64,000 bases of DNA from NCBI GenBank assembly GCA_964057225.1, contig OZ059899.1, forward strand, positions 434,001 to 498,000, read 5' to 3'. The DNA comes from Auanema rhodensis. Lineage: Eukaryota; Nematoda; Chromadorea; Rhabditida; Rhabditidae. The notes under the pieces were generated by a model. It saw only the letters and a list, made by a program, of their open reading frames with translations, did no database searches and had not been told where the DNA came from. Position numbers and translations under genes: made by a program. This document shows positions 50,946 to 63,955 of the stretch, one piece after another (within the stretch, counting starts at the first letter, position 1; every line of letters begins with the position of its first letter).

Positions 50946-53084
50946 TTACCATGCACCAATATCAATAAAAATTTGTTTTTAGACTAATATGGACATGGGG
51001 AATCTAATTTTGAAAACCGCATCTCTTCATCTTTCACGTGAAGCGAGTTACATACCAAGTGCACATCACGTGTACATTTAATTAGCATAAATTAAAGTTC
51101 ACGTAAATTTCAAAGTCATGGTTACCATGCACCAATATCAATAAAAATTTGTTTTTAGACTAATATGGACATGGGGAATCTAATTTTGAAAACCGCATCT
51201 CTTTATTTTTCACGTGAAGCGAGTTACATACCAAGTGCACATCACGTGTACATTTAATTAGCATAAATTAAAGTTCACGTAAATTTCAAAGTCATGGTTA
51301 CCAAGCACCAATATCAATAAAAATTTGTTTTTAGACTAATATGGACATGGGGAATCTAATTTTGAAAACCGCATCTCTTTATCTTTCACGTGAAGCGAGT
51401 TACATACCAAGGGCACATCACGTGTACATTTAATTAGCATAAATTAAAGTTCACGTAAATTTCAAAGTCATGGTTACCATGCACCAATATCAATAAAAAT
51501 TTGTTTTTAGACTAATATGGACATGGGGAATCTAATTTTGAAAACCGCATCTCTTTATCTTTCACGTGAAGCGAGTTACATACCAAGTGCACATCACGTG
51601 TACATTTAATTAGCATAAATTAAAGTTCACGTAAATTTCAAAGTCATGGTTACCATGAACCAATATCAATAAAAATTTGTTTTTAGACTAATATGGACAT
51701 GGGAAATCTAATTTTGAAAACCGCATCTCTTTATCGTTCACGTGAAGCGAGTTACATACCAAGTGCACATCACGTGTACATTTAATTAGCATAAATTAAA
51801 GTTCACGTAAATTTCAAAGTCATGGTTACCATGCACCAATATCAATAAAAATTTGTTTTTAGACTAATATGGACATGGGGAATCTAATTTTGGAAACCGC
51901 ATCTCTTTATCTTTCACGTGAAGCGAGTTACATACCAAGAGCACATCACGTGTACATTTAATTAGCATAAATTGAAGTTCACGTAAATTTCAAAGTCATG
52001 GTTACCATGAACCAATATCAATAAAAATATGTTTTTAGACTAATATGGACATGGGGAATCTAATTTTGAAAACCGCATCTCTTTATCTTTCACGTGAAGC
52101 GAGTTACATACCAAGTGCACATCACGTGTACATTTAATTAGCATAAATTAAAGTTCACGTAAATTTCAAAGTCATGGTTACCATGCACCAATATCAATAA
52201 AAATTTGTTTTTAGACTAATATGGACATGGGGAATCTAATTTTGAAAACCGCATCTCTTTATCTTTCACGTGAAGCGAGTTACATACCAAGTGCACATCA
52301 CGTGTACATTTAATTAGCATAAATTGAAGTTCACGTAAATTTCAAAGTCATGGTTACCATGAACCAATATCGATAAAAATTTGTTTTTAGACTAATATGG
52401 ACATGGGGAATCTAATTTTGAAAACCGCATCTCTTTATCTTTCACGTGAAGCGAGTTACATACCAAGTACACATCACGTGTACATTTAATTAGCATAAAT
52501 TAAAGTTCACGTAAATTTCAAAGTCATGGTTACCATGCACCAATATCAATAAAAATTTGTTTTTAGACTAATATGGACATGGGGAATCTAATTTTGAAAA
52601 CCGCATCTCTTTATCTTTCACGTGAAGCGAGTTACATACCAAGTGCACATCACGTGTACATTTAATTAGCATAAATTAAAGTTCACGTAAATTTCAAAGT
52701 CATGGTTACCATGCACCAATATCAATAAAAATTTGTTTTTAGACTAATATGGACATGGGGAATCTAATTTTGAAAACCGCATCTCTTTATCTTTCACGTG
52801 AAGCGAGTTACATACCAAGTGCACATCACGTGAACCTTATAACCTGTGATTCGAACTTATAACCTGTGATTCGAACTATAACCTGTGATTCGAACCTATA
52901 ACCTGTGATTCGAACGTATAACCTGTGATTCGAACGTATAACCTGTGATTCGAACTTATAACCTGTGATTCGAACTTATAACCTGTGATTCGAACTTATA
53001 ACCTGTGATTCGAACAATAAACCCGTTCAAACGTGTACATTTAATTAGCATAAATTAAAGTTCACGTAAATTTCAAAGTCATGG
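50946..53084 (+). repeat. Insert-bearing higher-order unit H3 (11 monomers, 2139 bp)
   Basis: Order: T83C; C86T; ccaagcacc with gggca; plain; T87G with private gggaaat near 51700; A68G with agagcac and A149G; T28A; A149G; G116A with private atcgataaa near 52369; plain; plain with insert. Compared with H1 it gains a T83C monomer at the front and has one ccaagcacc monomer instead of two. Confidence 0.9.
52833..53035 (+). repeat. 203-bp insert, copy 4
   Basis: Starts 2139 bp (11 x 176 + 203) after copy 3. Same nine units and aataaacccg tail. Confidence 0.95.
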
Positions 53085-56000
53085 TTACCATGCACCAATA
53101 TCAATAAAAATTTGTTTTTAGACTAATATGGACATGGGGAATCTAATTTTGAAAACCGCATCTCTTCATCTTTCACGTGAAGCGAGTTACATACCAAGTG
53201 CACATCACGTGTACATTTAATTAGCATAAATTAAAGTTCACGTAAATTTCAAAGTCATGGTTACCATGCACCAATATCAATAAAAATTTGTTTTTAGACT
53301 AATATGGACATGGGGAATCTAATTTTGGAAACCGCATCTCTTTATCTTTCACGTGAAGCGAGTTACATACCAAGTGCACATCACGTGTACATTTAATTAG
53401 CATAAATTAAAGTTCACGTAAATTTCAAAGTCATGGTTACCATGAACCAATATCAATAAAAATATGTTTTTAGACTAATATGGACATGGGGAATCTAATT
53501 TTGAAAACCGCATCTCTTTATCTTTCACGTGAAGCGAGTTACATACCAAGTGCACATCACGTGTACATTTAATTAGCATAAATTAAAGTTCACGTAAATT
53601 TCAAAGTCATGGTTACCATGCACCAATATCAATAAAAATTTGTTTTTAGACTAATATGGACATGGGGAATCTAATTTTGAAAACCGCATCTCTTCATCTT
53701 TCACGTGAAGCGAGTTACATACCAAGTGCACATCACGTGTACATTTAATTAGCATAAATTAAAGTTCACGTAAATTTCAAAGTCATGGTTACCATGCACC
53801 AATATCAATAAAAATTTGTTTTTAGACTAATATGGACATGGGGAATCTAATTTTGAAAACCGCATCTCTTTATTTTTCACGTGAAGCGAGTTACATACCA
53901 AGTGCACATCACGTGTACATTTAATTAGCATAAATTAAAGTTCACGTAAATTTCAAAGTCATGGTTACCATGAACCAATATCAATAAAAATTTGTTTTTA
54001 GACTAATATGGACATGGGGAATCTAATTTTGAAAACCGCATCTCTTTATCGTTCACGTGAAGCGAGTTACATACCAAGTGCACATCACGTGTACATTTAA
54101 TTAGCATAAATTAAAGTTCACGTAAATTTCAAAGTCATGGTTACCATGCACCAATATCAATAAAAATTTGTTTTTAGACTAATATGGACATGGGGAATCT
54201 AATTTTGAAAACCGCATCTCTTTATCTTTCACGTGAAGCGAGTTACATACCAAGTGCACATCACGTGTACATTTAATTAGCATAAATTAAAGTTCACGTA
54301 AATTTCAAAGTCATGGTTACCATGAACCAATATCAATAAAAATATGTTTTTAGACTAATATGGACATGGGGAATCTAATTTTGAAAACCGCATCTCTTTA
54401 TCTTTCACGTGAAGCGAGTTACATACCAAGTGCACATCACGTGTACATTTAATTAGCATAAATTAAAGTTCACGTAAATTTCAAAGTCATGGTTACCATG
54501 CACCAATATCAATAAAAATTTGTTTTTAGACTAATATGGACATGGGGAATCTAATTTTGAAAACCGCATCTCTTCATCTTTCACGTGAAGCGAGTTACAT
54601 ACCAAGTGCACATCACGTGTACATTTAATTAGCATAAATTAAAGTTCACGTAAATTTCAAAGTCATGGTTACCATGCACCAATATCAATAAAAATTTGTT
54701 TTTAGACTAATATGGACATGGGGAATCTAATTTTGAAAACCGCATCTCTTTATTTTTCACGTGAAGCGAGTTACATACCAAGTGCACATCACGTGTACAT
54801 TTAATTAGCATAAATTAAAGTTCACGTAAATTTCAAAGTCATGGTTACCAAGCACCAATATCAATAAAAATTTGTTTTTAGACTAATATGGACATGGGGA
54901 ATCTAATTTTGAAAACCGCATCTCTTTATCTTTCACGTGAAGCGAGTTACATACCAAGGGCACATCACGTGTACATTTAATTAGCATAAATTAAAGTTCA
55001 CGTAAATTTCAAAGTCATGGTTACCATGCACCAATATCAATAAAAAATTGTTTTTAGACTAATATGGACATGGGGAATCTAATTTTGAAAACCGCATCTC
55101 TTTATCTTTCACGTGAAGCGAGTTACATACCAAGTGCACATCACGTGTACATTTAATTAGCATAAATTAAAGTTCACGTAAATTTCAAAGTCATGGTTAC
55201 CATGAACCAATATCAATAAAAATTTGTTTTTAGACTAATATGGACATGGGGAATCTAATTTTGAAAACCGCATCTCTTTATCTTTCACGTGAAGCGAGTT
55301 ACATACCAAGGGCACATCACGTGTACATTTAATTAGCATAAATTAAAGTTCACGTAAATTTCAAAGTCATGGTTACCATGCACCAATATCAATAAAAATT
55401 TGTTTTTAGACTAATATGGACATGGGGAATCTAATTTTGAAAACCGCATCTCTTTATCTTTCACGTGAAGCGAGTTACATACCAAGAGCACATCACGTGT
55501 ACATTTAATTAGCATAAATTGAAGTTCACGTAAATTTCAAAGTCATGGTTACCATGAACCAATATCAATAAAAATATGTTTTTAGACTAATATGGACATG
55601 GGGAATCTAATTTTGAAAACCGCATCTCTTTATCTTTCACGTGAAGCGAGTTACATACCAAGTGCACATCACGTGTACATTTAATTAGCATAAATTAAAG
55701 TTCACGTAAATTTCAAAGTCATGGTTACCATGCACCAATATCAATAAAAATTTGTTTTTAGACTAATATGGACATGGGGAATCTAATTTTGAAAACCGCA
55801 TCTCTTTATCTTTCACGTGAAGCGAGTTACATACCAAGTGCACATCACGTGTACATTTAATTAGCATAAATTGAAGTTCACGTAAATTTCAAAGTCATGG
55901 TTACCATGAACCAATATCAATAAAAATTTGTTTTTAGACTAATATGGACATGGGGAATCTAATTTTGAAAACCGCATCTCTTTATCTTTCACGTGAAGCG

Positions 56001-56631
56001 AGTTACATACCAAGTACACATCACGTGTACATTTAATTAGCATAAATTAAAGTTCACGTAAATTTCAAAGTCATGGTTACCATGCACCAATATCAATAAA
56101 AATTTGTTTTTAGACTAATATGGACATGGGGAATCTAATTTTGAAAACCGCATCTCTTTATCTTTCACGTGAAGCGAGTTACATACCAAGTGCACATCAC
56201 GTGTACATTTAATTAGCATAAATTAAAGTTCACGTAAATTTCAAAGTCATGGTTACCATGCACCAATATCAATAAAAATTTGTTTTTAGACTAATATGGA
56301 CATGGGGAATCTAATTTTGAAAACCGCATCTCTTTATCTTTCACGTGAAGCGAGTTACATACCAAGTGCACATCACGTGAACCTTATAACCTGTGATTCG
56401 AACTTATAACCTGTGATTCGAACTATAACCTGTGATTCGAACCTATAACCTGTGATTCGAACGTATAACCTGTGATTCGAACGTATAACCTGTGATTCGA
56501 ACTTATAACCTGTGATTCGAACTTATAACCTGTGATTCGAACTTATAACCTGTGATTCGAACAATAAACCCGTTCAAACGTGTACATTTAATTAGCATAA
56601 ATTAAAGTTCACGTAAATTTCAAAGTCATGG
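53085..56631 (+). repeat. Insert-bearing higher-order unit H4 (19 monomers, 3547 bp)
   Basis: The longest unit. It contains an internal five-monomer (880 bp) duplication: T83C at 53693 and 54573, and C86T at 53871 and 54751. The second half runs on as in H3: ccaagcacc with gggca, plain with private aaaaaattg near 55047, C9A, agagcac with A149G, T28A, A149G, G116A, plain, plain with insert. The extra length is explained by internal duplication within one insert-to-insert interval. Confidence 0.88.
56380..56582 (+). repeat. 203-bp insert, copy 5
   Basis: Starts 3547 bp (19 x 176 + 203) after copy 4. Same internal structure. Confidence 0.95.
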
Positions 56632-58215
56632 TTACCATGCACCAATATCAATAAAAATTTGTTTTTAGACTAATATGGACATGGGGAATCTAATTTTGAA
56701 AACCGCATCTCTTCATCTTTCACGTGAAGCGAGTTACATACCAAGTGCACATCACGTGTACATTTAATTAGCATAAATTAAAGTTCACGTAAATTTCAAA
56801 GTCATGGTTACCATGCACCAATATCAATAAAAATTTGTTTTTAGACTAATATGGACATGGGGAATCTAATTTTGGAAACCGCATCTCTTTATCTTTCACG
56901 TGAAGCGAGTTACATACCAAGAGCACATCACGTGTACATTTAATTAGCATAAATTGAAGTTCACGTAAATTTCAAAGTCATGGTTACCATGAACCAATAT
57001 CAATAAAAATATGTTTTTAGACTAATATGGACATGGGGAATCTAATTTTGAAAACCGCATCTCTTTATCTTTCACGTGAAGCGAGTTACATACCAAGGGC
57101 ACATCACGTGTACATTTAATTAGCATAAATTAAAGTTCACGTAAATTTCAAAGTCATGGTTACCATGCACCAATATCAATAAAAATTTGTTTTTAGACTA
57201 ATATGGACATGGGGAATCTAATTTTGAAAACCGCATCTCTTTATCTTTCACGTGAAGCGAGTTACATACCAAGTGCACATCACGTGTACATTTAATTAGC
57301 ATAAATTAAAGTTCACGTAAATTTCAAAGTCATGGTTACCATGAACCAATATCAATAAAAATTTGTTTTTAGACTAATATGGACATGGGGAATCTAATTT
57401 TGAAAACCGCATCTCTTTATCGTTCACGTGAAGCGAGTTACATACCAAGTGCACATCACGTGTACATTTAATTAGCATAAATTAAAGTTCACGTAAATTT
57501 CAAAGTCATGGTTACCATGCACCAATATCAATAAAAATTTGTTTTTAGACTAATATGGACATGGGGAATCTAATTTTGGAAACCGCATCTCTTTATCTTT
57601 CACGTGAAGCGAGTTACATACCAAGAGCACATCACGTGTACATTTAATTAGCATAAATTGAAGTTCACGTAAATTTCAAAGTCATGGTTACCATGAACCA
57701 ATATCAATAAAAATATGTTTTTAGACTAATATGGACATGGGGAATCTAATTTTGAAAACCGCATCTCTTTATCTTTCACGTGAAGCGAGTTACATACCAA
57801 GTGCACATCACGTGTACATTTAATTAGCATAAATTAAAGTTCACGTAAATTTCAAAGTCATGGTTACCATGAACCAATATCAATAAAAATATGTTTTTAG
57901 ACTAATATGGACATGGGGAATCTAATTTTGAAAACCGCATCTCTTTATCTTTCACGTGAAGCGAGTTACATACCAAGTGCACATCACGTGTACATTTAAT
58001 TAGCATAAATTGAAGTTCACGTAAATTTCAAAGTCATGGTTACCATGAACCAATATCAATAAAAATTTGTTTTTAGACTAATATGGACATGGGGAATCTA
58101 ATTTTGAAAATTGCATCTCTTTATCTTTCACGTGAAGCGAGTTACATACCAAGTACACATCACGTGTACATTTAATTAGCATAAATTAAAGTTCACGTAA
58201 ATTTCAAAGTCATGG

Positions 58216-58391
58216 TTACCATGCACCAATATCAATAAAAATTTGTTTTTAGACTAATATGGACATGGGGAATCTAATTTTGAAAACCGCATCTTTTTAT
58301 CTTTAACGTGAAGCGAGTTACATACCATGTGCACATCACGTGTACATTTAATTAGCATGAATTAAAGTTCACGTAAATTTCAAAGTCATGG
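58216..58391 (+). repeat. Most diverged monomer seen in the right domain
   Basis: At least four private substitutions: atctttttat for atctctttat, ctttaacgtg for ctttcacgtg (destroying CACGTG box 1), accatgtgcac for accaagtgcac, and agcatgaatt for agcataaatt. Length is still 176 bp. Neighbours show none of these, so it is either an older monomer spared from homogenisation or a locally error-prone stretch of assembly. Confidence 0.75.
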
Positions 58392-58694
58392 TTACCATGA
58401 ACCAATATCAATAAAAATTTGTTTTTAGACTAATATGGACATGGGGAATCTAATTTTGAAAACCGCATCTCTTTATCTTTCACGTGAAGCGAGTTACATA
58501 CCAAGTGCACATCACGTGTACATTTAATTAGCATAAATTAAAGTTCACGTAAATTTCAAAGTCATGGTTACCATGCACCAATATCAATAAAAATTTGTTT
58601 TCAGACTAATATGGACATGGGGAATCTAATTTTGAAAACCGCATCTCTTTATCTTTCACGTGAAGCGAGTTACATACCAAGTGCACATCACGTG

Positions 58695-58897
58695 AACCTT
58701 ATAACCTGTGATTCGAACTTATAACCTGTGATTCGAACTATAACCTGTGATTCGAACCTATAACCTGTGATTCGAACGTATAACCTGTGATTCGAACGTA
58801 TAACCTGTGATTCGAACTTATAACCTGTGATTCGAACTTATAACCTGTGATTCGAACTTATAACCTGTGATTCGAACAATAAACCCGTTCAAACGTG
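58695..58897 (+). repeat. 203-bp insert, copy 6
   Basis: Starts 2315 bp (12 x 176 + 203) after copy 5. It is the last copy with the aataaacccg tail. Confidence 0.95.
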
Positions 58898-58946
58898 TAC
58901 ATTTAATTAGCATAAATTAAAGTTCACGTAAATTTCAAAGTCATGG

Positions 58947-61085
58947 TTACCATGCACCAATATCAATAAAAATTTGTTTTTAGACTAATATGGACATGGG
59001 GAATCTAATTTTGAAAACCGCATCTCTTCATCTTTCACGTGAAGCGAGTTACATACCAAGTGCACATCACGTGTACATTTAATTAGCATAAATTAAAGTT
59101 CACGTAAATTTCAAAGTCATGGTTACCATGCACCAATATCAATAAAAATTTGTTTTTAGACTAATATGGACATGGGGAATCTAATTTTGAAAACCGCATC
59201 TCTTTATTTTTCACGTGAAGCGAGTTACATACCAAGTGCACATCACGTGTACATTTAATTAGCATAAATTAAAGTTCACGTAAATTTCAAAGTCATGGTT
59301 ACCAAGCACCAATATCAATAAAAATTTGTTTTTAGACTAATATGGACATGGGGAATCTAATTTTGAAAACCGCATCTCTTTATCTTTCACGTGAAGCGAG
59401 TTACATACCAAGGGCACATCACGTGTACATTTAATTAGCATAAATTAAAGTTCACGTAAATTTCAAAGTCATGGTTACCATGCACCAATATCAATAAAAA
59501 TTTGTTTTTAGACTAATATGGACATGGGGAATCTAATTTTGAAAACCGCATCTCTTTATCTTTCACGTGAAGCGAGTTACATACCAAGTGCACATCACGT
59601 GTACATTTAATTAGCATAAATTAAAGTTCACGTAAATTTCAAAGTCATGGTTACCATGAACCAATATCAATAAAAATTTGTTTTTATACTAATATGGACA
59701 TGGGGAATCTAATTTTGAAAACCGCATCTCTTTATCGTTCACGTGAAGCGAGTTACATACCAAGTGCACATCACGTGTACATTTAATTAGCATAAATTAA
59801 AGTTCACGTAAATTTCAAAGTCATGGTTACCATGCACCAATATCAATAAAAATTTGTTTTTAGACTAATATGGACATGGGGAATCTAATTTTGGAAACCG
59901 CATCTCTTTATCTTTCACGTGAAGCGAGTTACATACCAAGAGCACATCACGTGTACATTTAATTAGCATAAATTGAAGTTCACGTAAATTTCAAAGTCAT
60001 GGTTACCATGAACCAATATCAATAAAAATATGTTTTTAGACTAATATGGACATGGGGAATCTAATTTTGAAAACCGCATCTCTTTATCTTTCACGTGAAG
60101 CGAGTTACATACCAAGTGCACATCACGTGTACATTTAATTAGCATAAATTAAAGTTCACGTAAATTTCAAAGTCATGGTTACCATGCACCAATATCAATA
60201 AAAATTTGTTTTTAGACTAATATGGACATGGGGAATCTAATTTTGAAAACCGCATCTCTTTATCTTTCACGTGAAGCGAGTTACATACCAAGTGCACATC
60301 ACGTGTACATTTAATTAGCATAAATTGAAGTTCACGTAAATTTCAAAGTCATGGTTACCATGAACCAATATCAATAAAAATTTGTTTTTAGACTAATATG
60401 GACATGGGGAATCTAATTTTGAAAACCGCATCTCTTTATCTTTCACGTGAAGCGAGTTACATACCAAGTACACATCACGTGTACATTTAATTAGCATAAA
60501 TTAAAGTTCACGTAAATTTCAAAGTCATGGTTACCATGCACCAATATCAATAAAAATTTGTTTTTAGACTAATATGGACATGGGGAATCTAATTTTGAAA
60601 ACCGCATCTCTTTATCTTTCACGTGAAGCGAGTTACATACCAAGTGCACATCACGTGTACATTTAATTAGCATAAATTAAAGTTCACGTAAATTTCAAAG
60701 TCATGGTTACCATGCACCAATATCAATAAAAATTTGTTTTTAGACTAATATGGACATGGGGAATCTAATTCTGAAAACCGCATCTCTTTATCTTTCACGT
60801 GAAGCGAGTTACATACCAAGTGCACATCACGTGAACCTTATAACCTGTGATTCGAACTTATAACCTGTGATTCGAACTATAACCTGTGATTCGAACCTAT
60901 AACCTGTGATTCGAACGTATAACCTGTGATTCGAACGTATAACCTGTGATTCGAACTTATAACCTGTGATTCGAACTTATAACCTGTGATTCGAACTTAT
61001 AACCTGTGATTCGAACAATGAACCCGTTCAAACGTGTACATTTAATTAGCATAAATTAAAGTTCACGTAAATTTCAAAGTCATGG
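58947..61085 (+). repeat. Insert-bearing higher-order unit H6 (11 monomers, 2139 bp)
   Basis: Same monomer order as H3, including T83C, C86T, ccaagcacc with gggca, T87G (private ttttatact near 59686), A68G with agagcac, T28A, A149G and G116A. Its insert monomer carries T65C (aattctg), which is shared with the insert monomers of H7 and H8. Confidence 0.9.
60834..61036 (+). repeat. 203-bp insert, copy 7, with variant tail
   Basis: Starts 2139 bp after copy 6. The tail reads aatgaacccg instead of aataaacccg, a single A-to-G change shared with copies 8 and 9. This links the three as one lineage. Confidence 0.95.
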
Positions 61086-62520
61086 TTACCATGCACCAAT
61101 ATCAATAAAAATTTGTTTTTAGACTAATATGGACATGGGGAATCTAATTTTGAAAACCGCATCTCTTCATCTTTCACGTGAAGCGAGTTACATACCAAGT
61201 GCACATCACGTGTACATTTAATTAGCATAAATTAAAGTTCACGTAAATTTCAAAGTCATGGTTACCATGCACCAATATCAATAAAAATTTGTTTTTAGAC
61301 TAATATGGACATGGGGAATCTAATTTTGGAAACCGCATCTCTTTATCTTTCACGTGAAGCGAGTTACATACCAAGAGCACATCACGTGTACATTTAATTA
61401 GCATAAATTGAAGTTCACGTAAATTTCAAAGTCATGGTTACCATGAACCAATATCAATAAAAATATGTTTTTAGACTAATATGGACATGGGGAATCTAAT
61501 TTTGAAAACCGCATCTCTTTATCTTTCACGTGAAGCGAGTTACATACCAAGGGCACATCACGTGTACATTTAATTAGCATAAATTAAAGTTCACGTAAAT
61601 TTCAAAGTCATGGTTACCATGCACCAATATCAATAAAAATTTGTTTTTAGACTAATATGGACATGGGGAATCTAATTTTGAAAACCGCATCTCTTTATCT
61701 TTCACGTGAAGCGAGTTACATACCAAGTGCACATCACGTGTACATTTAATTAGCATAAATTAAAGTTCACGTAAATTTCAAAGTCATGGTTACCATGAAC
61801 CAATATCAATAAAAATTTGTTTTTAGACTAATATGGACATGGGGAATCTAATTTTGAAAACCGCATCTCTTTATCGTTCACGTGAAGCGAGTTACATACC
61901 AAGTGCACATCACGTGTACATTTAATTAGCATAAATTAAAGTTCACGTAAATTTCAAAGTCATGGTTACCATGCACCAATATCAATAAAAATTTGTTTTT
62001 AGACTAATATGGACATGGGGAATCTAATTTTGAAAACCGCATCTCTTTATCTTTCACGTGAAGCGAGTTACATACCAAGAGCACATCACGTGTACATTTA
62101 ATTAGCATAAATTGAAGTTCACGTAAATTTCAAAGTCATGGTTACCATGCACCAATATCAATAAAAATTTGTTTTTAGACTAATATGGACATGGGGAATC
62201 TAATTCTGAAAACCGCATCTCTTTATCTTTCACGTGAAGCGAGTTACATACCAAGTGCACATCACGTGAACCTTATAACCTGTGATTCGAACTTATAACC
62301 TGTGATTCGAACTATAACCTGTGATTCGAACCTATAACCTGTGATTCGAACGTATAACCTGTGATTCGAACGTATAACCTGTGATTCGAACTTATAACCT
62401 GTGATTCGAACTTATAACCTGTGATTCGAACTTATAACCTGTGATTCGAACAATGAACCCGTTCAAACGTGTACATTTAATTAGCATAAATTAAAGTTCA
62501 CGTAAATTTCAAAGTCATGG
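61086..62520 (+). repeat. Insert-bearing higher-order unit H7 (7 monomers, 1435 bp)
   Basis: Order: T83C; A68G with agagcac and A149G; T28A with gggca; plain; T87G; agagcac with A149G and A68; T65C with insert. The first five monomers match the start of H5 and the last resembles the end of H6, so the unit looks like a recombinant of the two types. Confidence 0.92.
62269..62471 (+). repeat. 203-bp insert, copy 8
   Basis: Starts 1435 bp (7 x 176 + 203) after copy 7. Tail aatgaacccg. Confidence 0.95.
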
Positions 62521-63955
62521 TTACCATGCACCAATATCAATAAAAATTTGTTTTTAGACTAATATGGACATGGGGAATCTAATTTTGAAAACCGCATCTC
62601 TTCATCTTTCACGTGAAGCGAGTTACATACCAAGTGCACATCACGTGTACATTTAATTAGCATAAATTAAAGTTCACGTAAATTTCAAAGTCATGGTTAC
62701 CATGCACCAATATCAATAAAAATTTGTTTTTAGACTAATATGGACATGGGGAATCTAATTTTGGAAACCGCATCTCTTTATCTTTCACGTGAAGCGAGTT
62801 ACATACCAAGAGCACATCACGTGTACATTTAATTAGCATAAATTGAAGTTCACGTAAATTTCAAAGTCATGGTTACCATGAACCAATATCAATAAAAATA
62901 TGTTTTTAGACTAATATGGACATGGGGAATCTAATTTTGAAAACCGCATCTCTTTATCTTTCACGTGAAGCGAGTTACATACCAAGGGCACATCACGTGT
63001 ACATTTAATTAGCATAAATTAAAGTTCACGTAAATTTCAAAGTCATGGTTACCATGCACCAATATCAATAAAAATTTGTTTTTAGACTAATATGGACATG
63101 GGGAATCTAATTTTGAAAACCGCATCTCTTTATCTTTCACGTGAAGCGAGTTACATACCAAGTGCACATCACGTGTACATTTAATTAGCATAAATTAAAG
63201 TTCACGTAAATTTCAAAGTCATGGTTACCATGAACCAATATCAATAAAAATTTGTTTTTAGACTAATATGGACATGGGGAATCTAATTTTGAAAACCGCA
63301 TCTCTTTATCGTTCACGTGAAGCGAGTTACATACCAAGTGCACATCACGTGTACATTTAATTAGCATAAATTAAAGTTCACGTAAATTTCAAAGTCATGG
63401 TTACCATGCACCAATATCAATAAAAATTTGTTTTTAGACTAATATGGACATGGGGAATCTAATTTTGAAAACCGCATCTCTTTATCTTTCACGTGAAGCG
63501 AGTTACATACCAAGAGCACATCACGTGTACATTTAATTAGCATAAATTGAAGTTCACGTAAATTTCAAAGTCATGGTTACCATGCACCAATATCAATAAA
63601 AATTTGTTTTTAGACTAATATGGACATGGGGAATCTAATTCTGAAAACCGCATCTCTTTATCTTTCACGTGAAGCGAGTTACATACCAAGTGCACATCAC
63701 GTGAACCTTATAACCTGTGATTCGAACTTATAACCTGTGATTCGAACTATAACCTGTGATTCGAACCTATAACCTGTGATTCGAACGTATAACCTGTGAT
63801 TCGAACGTATAACCTGTGATTCGAACTTATAACCTGTGATTCGAACTTATAACCTGTGATTCGAACTTATAACCTGTGATTCGAACAATGAACCCGTTCA
63901 AACGTGTACATTTAATTAGCATAAATTAAAGTTCACGTAAATTTCAAAGTCATGG
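62521..63955 (+). repeat. Insert-bearing higher-order unit H8 (7 monomers, 1435 bp)
   Basis: A second copy of H7 with no difference noticed by eye. The unit is the shortest and, with H7, the most uniform in the window. Confidence 0.92.
63704..63906 (+). repeat. 203-bp insert, copy 9
   Basis: Starts 1435 bp after copy 8. Tail aatgaacccg. The right flank of the monomer resumes at 63907. Confidence 0.95.

Larger units (their letters stand above)
56632..58946 (+). repeat. Insert-bearing higher-order unit H5 (12 monomers, 2315 bp)
   Basis: Order: T83C; A68G with agagcac and A149G; T28A with gggca; plain; T87G; A68G with agagcac and A149G; T28A; T28A with A149G; G116A with private aaattgcatc; a strongly diverged monomer at 58216; C9A; insert monomer with private ttttcagact near 58600. 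Its first five monomers are the pattern used in H7 and H8. Confidence 0.88.
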
